Assembly (NCBI RefSeq): GCF_947497555.1
Contig: NZ_CANMGY010000011.1
Location: forward strand, 1 to 64,000
Direction: 5' to 3'
Origin: an uncultured Umboniibacter sp.
GTDB lineage: Bacteria; Pseudomonadota; Gammaproteobacteria; Pseudomonadales; DSM-25080
Length of the DNA: 64,000 bases
In this document: positions 45,065 through 53,244 of the stretch, one piece after another
How positions within the stretch are numbered: the first letter of the stretch is position 1
Layout of the letters: each line of letters starts with the position of its first letter
Translations under genes and position numbers: made by a program
Notes under the pieces: generated by a model
The model's database searches: none
Seen by the model: only the letters and a program-made list of their open reading frames with translations
Told to the model about the DNA's origin: nothing

Positions 45065-46789
45065 CTAATATGGGAAGACCATGGGGATGGTAATGAGTAC
45101 CGCGGTACCATAGCAAATGCTAGTAGGCACGCCGCAATACATGAAGTGTTTTAGCTTATATTGTCCGGCGTTGAAAACCATTAAGTTGGTCTGATAGCCA
45201 AAGGGGCTAATGAAGCTACCGCTGGCTGCGAACGCCGTGGCCATGATAAATGGCATATGGCTAGCACCCAGCCCTTCGGCGACACCAACTGCCACGGGAA
45301 ACATCATTGCCGCGGCAGCGTTATTAGTGATTAGTTCAGTGGTGAGAAGCGTGATTAAATATACGCCAAGGAGCGCAACCCATAACGCCTGATGCTGTAA
45401 TACCGTGTGGGCCGCCGCGGCAATGGTCTCGCTGAGACCTGTGCTAGAGAAGGCAGCGGCAATCACCAGCGCCCCCAACACAATGGCGATTAGGTCAAAC
45501 GGGAAGCGGTGTTTAATGTCATTCGTGGATAAGGTACGACTGAGTAGCAGCGCCGTAACGTAGAAAATTAGCGGTTTAATTAGTGGTTCACTGGTTACAA
45601 TTGAATAGCCGAGTGCGGTAAAGAATCCGCCAAAGGTTAAGAACTGACGCCATCCTTTGATGACCTTTTCAGTGGTCACATCACTGAGTATGAAAAAGTT
45701 TCTCAGTAGGTTCTGTCGAGACCTAAAGTCCTCACCCGTCGCTAGCGTCAGGAAGTCACCCGCTCGCAGAGTTGTATCCCCCAAACGGCCGGAGATGGTT
45801 TCACCTTGACGACGAATTGCGACAACGGCCGCATCGAATCGCGATCTGAATTTAGTTAGTTTGAGCGTCTTACCCACCAGAATGGAGTTGGGGCGAATTA
45901 ATACTTCAACAAGGTTAGCGGTAGGATAGCCTTCGCGATGAGCAAAGATTTCTATGCCCTCAACAATCGCTAAAGAGTCTAACTGACTCACCTGTCCGGA
46001 GAATAGCAGCAGGTCTCCCTCGCGGATATGATGATAGGGACGGACCGGAGTGATGAGTCGCCCGCCACGAATAATTTCCGCCAAGAAGAAATATTCCAAA
46101 GCGCGTAGCCCACCATCCTCAACACTCTTACCAATTAACGGCGAGTTAGGAGTAACATGCGCTTCTACGAAATAATGTTCTTCTTCATCACCCTTCGGCC
46201 ATTCGGTTGGTAACAGTCGGTTTACTACGATCATTGCCAATGACACCGCGGCCAGGGCCGCGAGCCCGACAAGCGTGAAATCGAAGAAGCCTAAACTCGG
46301 CATGCCAACCTCGATGACCTGGGCGTTAATGATCAGATTGGTTGATGTCCCCACGAGGGTTAGCGTGCCGCCGGCAATGGAAATATAACTTAACGGGATA
46401 AGAAGCTTTGAGGGAGCGACTTTAGTATTGCGCTTGATAGGGCTTAGAAAGGCGGCCACAACCGCCGTATTGCTGAGAATACTTGAGAGTACAGCAGTCA
46501 AACTCAGCGAACTTATTTTGATGTGTTTGGGTTTACGACTGAATAACTTTCGGCTGACAATCGTGACGAGTTCGGTTCTTTCTAAGGCAAAAGAACAGGT
46601 GAGTAGCAGTGCAAGCGTGATGACCCCCTGGTTAGTCAGCACGCCCAAAAAACGATCGGTGCTGACAAGCGTCAGCGCATAACAGGCTAGCGCGCCCAAG
46701 ATAAATAAAGCTGGTGCTCGTCTTTGCTCGTAGATAATCCCACAGAGTAAGAGTGCAATAATGCACACAAGCTGAAGCTGTTGATCCAT
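45065..46789 (-). CDS. SLC13-family anion permease with two RCK_C domains
   Basis: A 574-residue membrane transporter. About six N-terminal hydrophobic segments (to residue 190) and more after 390 flank a cytoplasmic insert with two TrkA-C/RCK_C-like domains (about 205-275 and 290-352). The first half has SNTAVVAAF (106-114) and GTSTNLI (147-153), the second TNNAAAAMMFP, the paired anion- and sodium-site motifs of the DASS/SLC13 family. Members with RCK_C inserts are often sulfate transporters. Given the sulfation genes, sulfate uptake is a reasonable inference, though dicarboxylates remain possible. Convergent with galE. Confidence 0.82.
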   Translation of the reverse strand: MDQQLQLVCIIALLLCGIIYEQRRAPALFILGALACYALTLVSTDRFLGVLTNQGVITLALLLTCSFALERTELVTIVSRKLFSRKPKHIKISSLSLTAVLSSILSNTAVVAAFLSPIKRNTKVAPSKLLIPLSYISIAGGTLTLVGTSTNLIINAQVIEVGMPSLGFFDFTLVGLAALAAVSLAMIVVNRLLPTEWPKGDEEEHYFVEAHVTPNSPLIGKSVEDGGLRALEYFFLAEIIRGGRLITPVRPYHHIREGDLLLFSGQVSQLDSLAIVEGIEIFAHREGYPTANLVEVLIRPNSILVGKTLKLTKFRSRFDAAVVAIRRQGETISGRLGDTTLRAGDFLTLATGEDFRSRQNLLRNFFILSDVTTEKVIKGWRQFLTFGGFFTALGYSIVTSEPLIKPLIFYVTALLLSRTLSTNDIKHRFPFDLIAIVLGALVIAAAFSSTGLSETIAAAAHTVLQHQALWVALLGVYLITLLTTELITNNAAAAMMFPVAVGVAEGLGASHMPFIMATAFAASGSFISPFGYQTNLMVFNAGQYKLKHFMYCGVPTSICYGTAVLITIPMVFPY

Positions 46790-47238
46790 GTAAACGCCAA
46801 AAGTTAATATTATATTTCCGAGTTTAAACGAATTTGCTGAAACCGCGAAACGTTAGTTTTTGATTCTGGCGGTAGAACATGAATTTATTGTTACCGCTGA
46901 CTTCCGCAGGTTGCCACCCGTACTTATTTTGGATTGACTCTGGAAGCCATCTTGGCGGGCCTCGCTAGTGAGGGTCATTGCCAGTTCTGCGTGATAAAGA
47001 AATGATTACCATCGCCAATTCTGCGGATATAAGTTAATCTTGTGCTGTGACTTTAGTGCTATTCGGGCTTGGACTGTGGCGAGACCTATGAAATGGCTCG
47101 CTCATCTATGGGCGGTAAATCATCCTGTTGAATTGCTCTGGGTTCTAGCTGCTATCGAAGCTCGCTGACAGTGCTTAGTTCATATCCCTTGGGGAGTGGG
47201 TAAACATTTAAATTTCATATAAAAATAGAGGTATTATT
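46790..47238. other. 449-base intergenic region
   Basis: Lies between the divergent permease and DHH genes, so it should contain both promoters. It contains two short similar segments (GCCAGTTCTGCG near 46980 and GCCAATTCTGCG near 47015). A 26-codon frame at 47088-47168 with hydrophobic residues has no clear ribosome-binding site. I found no supported gene or RNA. Confidence 0.4.
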
Positions 47239-48198
47239 TTGGCTCATTACGACGTATTTAACGGTGACGCGGACGGTATTCTGTCCCTAGTACAGCTGCG
47301 CTTGGCTCACCCCACTGACAGTGTGTTGATTACCGGCGTAAAGCGAGATATCTCCCTGCTCAAACAGGTTTCCCCGGATCTAGGCGATACCATCACGGTA
47401 CTAGATATTAGTATGGAAAAGAATGCCGAAGCACTCGACAGTGTGTTGGATTTAGGTGCCGAGGTGACCTATGTTGATCATCACCGTTCGGGGCATATTC
47501 CGGCGCATGGATCGCTTTCTGCCCATATCAATTTAGATGCCAATACCTGTACGGCGTTAATTGTGGATGAAATTTTGCAAGGTACCTACCATGCATGGGC
47601 CATTGCAGCGGCCTATGGTGACAACCTAGTGGCTAGGGCTGATGAACTCGCAACCGTAGCGGAATACGATGACGAGCAGCGTCAGTTTCTGAAGGAACTA
47701 GGTACCCTGGTGAACTACAATGGCTATGGTGAGCGCATTGATGACCTACACTTTCACCCAGCGGAGTTATTCAAGCGCCTGGTTACATCGCTATCCCCGT
47801 TTGAGTTACGAGAAGACCAGGATTCTGTTTTTTATGAGCTTCAGACTGCGTATAAATCCGATATGGCTGAGCTTGATCATATTGAGGCTTGCTACAACAC
47901 AGAGATAGTAGAAGCATTCAGATTGCCTCATAAGCCCTGGGCGAAGCGTGTTAGTGGTGTATTTGGTAACGAATTAGCCAATAGTGCGCCCAATCGTGCC
48001 CATGTCGTTTTCAGTGATAATTCAGATGGAACATTAATGGTTAGCCTCAGGGCTCCGCTGAATAATAAGCAAGGCGCAGGCGATATTTGCAGTCAGTTCC
48101 CAACTGGCGGAGGTCGCGCGGCTGCAGCGGGAGTTAATAAGCTGCCCGAAGCAATGATGATGGACTTCTTGAGTGTGGTTGAGCGTTACTACACCTAG
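47239..48198 (+). CDS. DHH-family phosphoesterase
   Basis: A 319-residue protein with YDVFNGDADGILSLVQLRL (about 4-22; D-x-D metal site), a third block VTYVDHHRSGHI (about 76-87; D-H-H) and a C-terminal glycine-rich DHHA1-like QFPTGGGRAAAAGV (about 288-301). The family hydrolyses phosphodiester bonds in small nucleotides, nanoRNA or polyphosphate; the substrate here is not known. It starts at TTG 47239 after AGAGG. It is followed by glmS on the same strand after 71 bases and may be co-transcribed. Confidence 0.78.
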   Translation: MAHYDVFNGDADGILSLVQLRLAHPTDSVLITGVKRDISLLKQVSPDLGDTITVLDISMEKNAEALDSVLDLGAEVTYVDHHRSGHIPAHGSLSAHINLDANTCTALIVDEILQGTYHAWAIAAAYGDNLVARADELATVAEYDDEQRQFLKELGTLVNYNGYGERIDDLHFHPAELFKRLVTSLSPFELREDQDSVFYELQTAYKSDMAELDHIEACYNTEIVEAFRLPHKPWAKRVSGVFGNELANSAPNRAHVVFSDNSDGTLMVSLRAPLNNKQGAGDICSQFPTGGGRAAAAGVNKLPEAMMMDFLSVVERYYT

Positions 48199-48269
48199 TA
48201 TCGGCTGTTGTTGAGCATCAATCGAATTTGAAATTGAGTTATTTTTAACCCTAAGGATAAAGATTAAAA

Positions 48270-50177
48270 ATGTGCGGAATAGTGGGGGCGGTTGCCCAGA
48301 GAGATGTCACCTCGCTGTTAGTGGAGGGCCTGCGCAAGCTGGAGTATCGGGGCTACGATAGCGCAGGTGTTGCGTTGATCGATAGAGCCTCAAGTCCGGC
48401 TTCGAGCATCGATTCACTCCAACGGCGTCGCACAGTTGGCAAGGTGCAAAACCTTGCCGATTCAATCAGCGCTAATCCTGTCTCCGGCACACTCGGCATT
48501 GCCCATACTCGTTGGGCAACCCACGGAAAGCCTACTGAGGCGAACGCACATCCCCATATGAGTGGGCGTATAGCGGTGGTCCATAATGGCATTATTGAGA
48601 ATTTCGCCGAGCTGAGATTATTACTTGAAGGTCATGGCTACCGCTTTAGTTCCGATACGGATACTGAAGTTATTGCCCATTTAGTCCACTATCTCCTGGA
48701 GACTGGCGAGGTTGAATTACGACCCGTGTCAGCGGATGGACAACAGACGGTAAACGGTCAACCCGTTTCGCTGTTGAAGGTGGTTCAGCGGGCAAGTCGT
48801 TTACTTCATGGCGCATACGGCATGGTTGTAGTAGATGCACAAACGCCTGAAGAAATGGTCGTGGCACGCAGTGGCTCACCGCTAGTTATTGGTCATGGAG
48901 ACGGCGAAAATTATGTGGCATCAGACCCCTTGGCGCTGGCTGCGGAAACTCAAAAGTTCACCTACTTGGAAGAAGGTGATGTCGCACGTATTAATGCCTT
49001 CGGTTGTGATATATATAATGACCGCGGAGAGCATGTTCTAAGAGACCAAGCACCGGATACTGAATTCAATACGGCGGTCTCGAAGGGTGAGTATCGTCAT
49101 TTTATGCTGAAGGAAATCTTTGAGCAGCCTAGTGTCGTGCAAAAGATTCTCGAGGGTAGAATTGGCGCTCAGGGGCTGTTGCCGGAAGCCTTCGATGATC
49201 ACACTAAGGCGCTGTTTAAGAGTATTGACAGTATCACTCTGATTGCCTGTGGCACGAGTTATCACGCAGGTCTGGTGGCACGATATTGGCTTGAAGAGCT
49301 AGCTGGAATTCCCTGTAATGTAGAAATTGCCAGTGAGTTTCGCTATCGAAAAATTGCTTCGCCGCAGAATGCAATGTTAATCACTATCTCGCAGAGTGGC
49401 GAGACTGCTGATACCTTGGCGGGATTGCGTGTTGCCAAAGAGCGTGGTTTTGTGAGTAGTCTGACCATTTGTAATGTGCCGGGTAGCAGCCTTGTCCGAG
49501 AGAGTGATGCCGCATTTATGACGCGCGCTGGGACCGAGGTAGGCGTAGCGTCAACAAAGGCTTTCACTGCTCAGTTGGTAAGTTTACTGTTAGTGACCAT
49601 GCAGCTAGCAAAATCCCGCGGCCTAGACCCCGCGTCGGAAAGCGCTTTGTGCGATGAGCTGCACAAGCTTCCCGCGGTGCTTAGCGAAACCCTTAAAATG
49701 GCGGCGGGTGTCGAGCAATTAAGCGCGCATTTTATTAATAAAGCGCATGCCTTGTTTTTGGGTAGAGGTGTGCAGTATCCCGTGGCCATGGAGGGAGCGC
49801 TTAAGATAAAAGAGATTTCCTATATTCATGCTGAGGCCTATGCGGCCGGAGAGCTCAAGCACGGACCACTAGCGCTAGTAGATGAAGATATGCCGGTGGT
49901 TGCGGTGGCGCCCAATGATGAACTCCTTGATAAGCTGCGCAGTAACTTGGAAGAGGTTAGAGCGCGCGGTGGTGAGTTGGTGGTATTTAAGGACGTTGAG
50001 GCCAAGTTCGCGGGTGGTGACGGTATCATGATGATGGATGTCCCCCGCGTCTCGGATACCTTGGCGCCGCTGGTTTACAATATCCCATTGCAATTACTGA
50101 GCTACTATGTGGCGTTGATTAAGGGTACTGATATTGATCAACCTCGAAACTTGGCGAAGAGTGTAACGGTTGAGTAA
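48270..50177 (+). CDS. glmS: Glucosamine-6-phosphate synthase
   Basis: Makes glucosamine-6-phosphate from fructose-6-phosphate and glutamine, the entry step to UDP-GlcNAc. The N-terminus MCGIVGAVAQRDV carries the Cys nucleophile exposed after Met removal; THGKPTEANAHPH and VVHNGIIENFAEL belong to the glutaminase. SIS domains have CGTSYHAGLVARYW, SQSGETADTLAGL and AYAAGELKHGPLAL; the end is DQPRNLAKSVTVE as in E. coli. At 635 residues it is about 25 longer than E. coli GlmS because of two short insertions near residues 45 and 155. AAGGA precedes the ATG. Confidence 0.97.
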   Translation: MCGIVGAVAQRDVTSLLVEGLRKLEYRGYDSAGVALIDRASSPASSIDSLQRRRTVGKVQNLADSISANPVSGTLGIAHTRWATHGKPTEANAHPHMSGRIAVVHNGIIENFAELRLLLEGHGYRFSSDTDTEVIAHLVHYLLETGEVELRPVSADGQQTVNGQPVSLLKVVQRASRLLHGAYGMVVVDAQTPEEMVVARSGSPLVIGHGDGENYVASDPLALAAETQKFTYLEEGDVARINAFGCDIYNDRGEHVLRDQAPDTEFNTAVSKGEYRHFMLKEIFEQPSVVQKILEGRIGAQGLLPEAFDDHTKALFKSIDSITLIACGTSYHAGLVARYWLEELAGIPCNVEIASEFRYRKIASPQNAMLITISQSGETADTLAGLRVAKERGFVSSLTICNVPGSSLVRESDAAFMTRAGTEVGVASTKAFTAQLVSLLLVTMQLAKSRGLDPASESALCDELHKLPAVLSETLKMAAGVEQLSAHFINKAHALFLGRGVQYPVAMEGALKIKEISYIHAEAYAAGELKHGPLALVDEDMPVVAVAPNDELLDKLRSNLEEVRARGGELVVFKDVEAKFAGGDGIMMMDVPRVSDTLAPLVYNIPLQLLSYYVALIKGTDIDQPRNLAKSVTVE

Positions 50178-50209
50178 TCTGAGATTCAGGCAGAGGTTAG
50201 AATGTTCTC

Positions 50210-50983
50210 ATGATCAATGAGAAAGCGAGACTTTCGTACTTAGAGGCTATGGGTATTCGCTCATGGGTTCCACGTGAGCAATTGCCTGGGGCGAAGCCAA
50301 GCATCCGTCTCGTTCCGCAGGGGCAACAGCCCTGTAAGGAGCGTGCGTTAGAGGGTGCCTCCGGTTTGGCCGCAATGCGCAATGCGCTGGGCACAGCACC
50401 GACAGCAGTTAATAAGGCGGCGAGCACTGAGTCGGTATCGGCTTCCATTGACGCGCTGAAGGCATCGTTATCTATACAGCCGACTGCTAAGTCGGCTGAA
50501 GAGCCTGCAGCAGTAGCCAGTACCGATGAGGCTGTGCTCGCGGAAGGCGTTCGCGAAATTCCTTCATTGTCGCTGTTGAGCGTGGACGATGTGTTGCTGG
50601 TGGCGGAGCAGCCTATTCAAAATGGCGTCAAAGGTCTGCAGTATCCGCACCGAGTCTTACTCAATGATGCACTAAGAATTCTCTCGCCCAGCTTTAGACG
50701 TGAGAATGTCAGTGAGGATGAAATTGATAGTCAGTTGATTCAGCAAACACTTCCCCGTACGGCCAGCAATCACGATAGATGGGATCATATTCAAGCTATT
50801 TTGAATGGCTTTGTGGATGTGCGAGCGCCAAAGCTCGTGCTCTGTTTTGGTAGTGATGCTAATGAACTTCTGGCTTTATCTTCGTTGGATATTATCCCGG
50901 CAGCTAGCTTCGACACGCTGTTTGAGGACGCCGAACACCGACTCAAGCTAGCCAACCAGCTGGCAGCGCACGTGCTATCCTGA
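50210..50983 (+). CDS. Probable extended HolD-like DNA polymerase III psi subunit
   Basis: A 257-residue protein directly before rimI, the position of holD in E. coli. The N-terminus RLSYLEAMGIRSWVPREQLP resembles the HolD start (L-x-x-L-G-I-x-x-W-x-x-R-x-P). A low-complexity Ala/Ser-rich stretch (about 50-115) separates it from a C-terminal domain with DDVLLVAEQP and a helix-strand pattern like the rest of HolD. Pseudomonads are known to have a longer, diverged psi protein at this place. By analogy this would bind the clamp-loader chi subunit. The similarity is weak and read by eye; its TGA overlaps the rimI ATG. Confidence 0.55.
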   Translation: MINEKARLSYLEAMGIRSWVPREQLPGAKPSIRLVPQGQQPCKERALEGASGLAAMRNALGTAPTAVNKAASTESVSASIDALKASLSIQPTAKSAEEPAAVASTDEAVLAEGVREIPSLSLLSVDDVLLVAEQPIQNGVKGLQYPHRVLLNDALRILSPSFRRENVSEDEIDSQLIQQTLPRTASNHDRWDHIQAILNGFVDVRAPKLVLCFGSDANELLALSSLDIIPAASFDTLFEDAEHRLKLANQLAAHVLS

Positions 50984-51453
50984 TGGCTGAAAAGCTCACG
51001 CTACATGTTCTAGATGAATCCTATTTTGAGCGGCTAAAACAGCTTGAGCAGGGTTCCCACTCACATCCCTGGTCCGACGCCAATATAATGTCTGCCCTCA
51101 GCGGCAATCGCACCACTGTGCTGGGTCTGTTGTCTCCTAACCTCAGCGAATTAGCTGCCTATGCGGTGTTCGATGGTGTAGTGGATGAGATGACCCTGCA
51201 GAACATTGCCGTGGCGAAGGCCTTTCGCCGCCGTGGCTTAGCCGAGCAGTTAATCACCAGTTCCTGGCAGTATTTTCCCGCTGCGAAAACGCAATTTCTG
51301 GAAGTGCGCGAGTCCAATCGCGCGGCGATCAACCTTTATGACAAGCTAGGCTTCGTAGAAGTGGGCGTACGCGACAGCTATTACCCCTGCGATCGTAAAG
51401 GCCGCGAAGACGCCATCATCATGGCCCTCACCCGCCTGGATGACTGCAATTAG
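50983..51453 (+). CDS. rimI: Ribosomal protein S18-alanine N-acetyltransferase
   Basis: A 156-residue GNAT acetyltransferase. HPWSDANIMSAL near the start, MTLQNIAVAKAFRRRGLAEQ (acetyl-CoA site, R-R-x-G-x-A) and FLEVRESNRAAINLYDKLGF with RDSYYP are the RimI blocks. It acetylates the N-terminal alanine of ribosomal protein S18. The ATG overlaps the upstream stop by one base. The gene's TAG stop lies inside the first copy of a repeat element (51446 onward), so the last codons may have been altered by its insertion. Confidence 0.9.
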   Translation: MAEKLTLHVLDESYFERLKQLEQGSHSHPWSDANIMSALSGNRTTVLGLLSPNLSELAAYAVFDGVVDEMTLQNIAVAKAFRRRGLAEQLITSSWQYFPAAKTQFLEVRESNRAAINLYDKLGFVEVGVRDSYYPCDRKGREDAIIMALTRLDDCN

Positions 51454-51634
51454 GGGTCGGGTACATAATAGTGTTACCAGCCGTTAGGCAATTAGAGGCA
51501 ATTAGGGGTCGGGTACATAACAGTGTTATCAGCTTCAAAATACCACCTAAAAGCCTAGCAGTATTGGATAGGCCTCATCTTCTAGTGAGTTCATTAGGGG
51601 CGAGTATTTAGTTATGTACCCGACCCCTAATTGC
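51446..51634. mobile_element. MITE/REP-like element between rimI and BCCT stops
   Basis: Two direct copies of a 35-base sequence (51446-51480 and 51498-51532, two mismatches) share a core GGGGTCGGGTACATAA. The first 23 bases recur as a perfect inverted copy at 51612-51634. The inner bases at 51593-51631 also form an imperfect hairpin (ATTAGGGG with CCCCTAAT, a bulge and a mismatch). The element begins in the rimI stop codon region and ends one base before the BCCT stop codon. The layout suggests a non-autonomous element moved by a Y1/RAYT-type transposase; no transposase is in the window. Confidence 0.7.
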
Positions 51635-51635
51635 A

Positions 51636-53219
51636 TCAGTTACGGTCTAGCGCTGCGGCGTGGCGCTGGCGGGCGGCAGGAGTCGTCATGCAGCCGTAGA
51701 GTTGGTAGTCCTCGCGGAGCATTTTCAGTAGTGAGCTTGTCATGATCACACCCACAACTAACAGCGGTAGACTTGCTACAATGGTCGTGGAGAGCATTAC
51801 CTGAATGCCGCCGTCAATGAACATCAGTGCACAGGGTAAGATACCAACGCCAACTGCCCAGAAAATGCGATGCCAGCGTGCTGGGTGTGCGCCAGCATGG
51901 AGGTGGTCGGTGGCCACCGAAGCCAGCGTATAGGACGCCGAGTCATAGGTGGTGGCAACGAAAATAATAGCGACCAACGCGAAGAGAATGAGCGCCCATT
52001 CACCGGCAGGTAGAGTGAGGAAGACCTGAGTAATGGCCGCTTCAGGAGATTGATCACTCATAATACCGGTAACATTCAGGATGTTATTAAGATCCAAGTA
52101 CATGGCATAGTTGCCGAAGATAATGAAGAACAGTGCCGCACCCAACGAGCCCCACAGCAACATATTCAAAATTACTGAGCGAATCGTTCTACCGCGGGAA
52201 ATACGGGTCACAAATATCCCGACGAATGGCCCATAGGCAATCCACCAAGCCCAATAGAATACTGTCCAACTTTCTACAAAACCGCTGCTCTCAACGGGAT
52301 CTGTCCAGGTATTAAAGCGAATAAATTCCTGCAGTACCAAACCAACGCTATTGGTTCCCATTTTGAGAATAAACAGCGTTGGGCCCACGGCTAGCACGAA
52401 AAATAGTAATGCGAGGGCTGCGAAAACGTTCAAATCAGCAAGGCGTTTAATGCCTTTGCTCAAGCCTAGGAAGGCACTGGTACCGAAAATGGCAACACAT
52501 AGCACCACCACCGCAACTTCCAGGGCAAAGTCATGCGTAATGCCAAAAATACTCGCCAAACTCGCTGCAATCACAGGCGTAGCAAGACCTAGTGAGGTAC
52601 CAGAACCGCCAACCAGGTTAATCATGTAGATGAAGTCAATAAATCGTCCGCGCTTACTGTTAACGCCATTTGGAAGATGCGCCACACAGGCTGTACTTAA
52701 GCGAAGGTAGGGAATCTTGCGAACATAGTAGGGATAGGCAATGGCCAGCGTGGGTAGGCAGAAGATGGCCCAACCCGTGATACCCCAATGGAACACTCCA
52801 TAGGCGGCAGCGTACTCAATGGCCTCGGTGCTTCTTGCCGCGAAACCTCGGGCTGGGGAGTCAATATAGAAACCCCACTCAATTACCGCCCAATACAGCA
52901 ACCCTGCGCCAACACCGGCACTAAAGAGCATACCGATCCAGCTGAACAGGGAAAATTCAGGTTCGTGCTCAACGTCACCGAGTTTGATATCACCATACTT
53001 GCCAAACGCTAACCAAATTAGAATCACGACGGCACCACAGCCGTACCAGATATAGAAGACACCAAAGTGCTGCGTAAGCAAAGTGAAGAGCTGACTAATG
53101 ACGGCGCCAGCGGTTTCATGGAAACCGATAATGGGAATGCTCACCAGTAAAATAGCGGCCAAGGTGGCGATAAACAAAGGGCGATCGACGCGGGATACGG
53201 CTTGCGTTGATTGAGTCAC
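51636..53219 (-). CDS. BCCT-family transporter
   Basis: A 527-residue membrane protein with about twelve hydrophobic segments. FSLFSWIGMLFSAGVGAGLL (about 89-108) and the WTVFYWAWWIAYGPFVGIFV segment with TRISRGRTIR are the betaine/choline/carnitine transporter signature. Substrates of the family include glycine betaine, choline, carnitine and DMSP; which applies is unknown. Its ATG lies 25 bases after the stop of the carboxylesterase gene, in a leftward operon with a dehydrogenase and an esterase. The usual osmosensing C-terminal extension is short. Confidence 0.9.
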   Translation of the reverse strand: MTQSTQAVSRVDRPLFIATLAAILLVSIPIIGFHETAGAVISQLFTLLTQHFGVFYIWYGCGAVVILIWLAFGKYGDIKLGDVEHEPEFSLFSWIGMLFSAGVGAGLLYWAVIEWGFYIDSPARGFAARSTEAIEYAAAYGVFHWGITGWAIFCLPTLAIAYPYYVRKIPYLRLSTACVAHLPNGVNSKRGRFIDFIYMINLVGGSGTSLGLATPVIAASLASIFGITHDFALEVAVVVLCVAIFGTSAFLGLSKGIKRLADLNVFAALALLFFVLAVGPTLFILKMGTNSVGLVLQEFIRFNTWTDPVESSGFVESWTVFYWAWWIAYGPFVGIFVTRISRGRTIRSVILNMLLWGSLGAALFFIIFGNYAMYLDLNNILNVTGIMSDQSPEAAITQVFLTLPAGEWALILFALVAIIFVATTYDSASYTLASVATDHLHAGAHPARWHRIFWAVGVGILPCALMFIDGGIQVMLSTTIVASLPLLVVGVIMTSSLLKMLREDYQLYGCMTTPAARQRHAAALDRN

Positions 53220-53244
53220 TGCAACCTCCTAATGGATGCTTTCA

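Noticed and set aside
47088-47168. A 26-codon hydrophobic frame (MKWLAHLWAV...) in the gap before the DHH gene.
   Set aside because: No convincing ribosome-binding site and too short to judge without conservation; left as a note in the intergenic entry.
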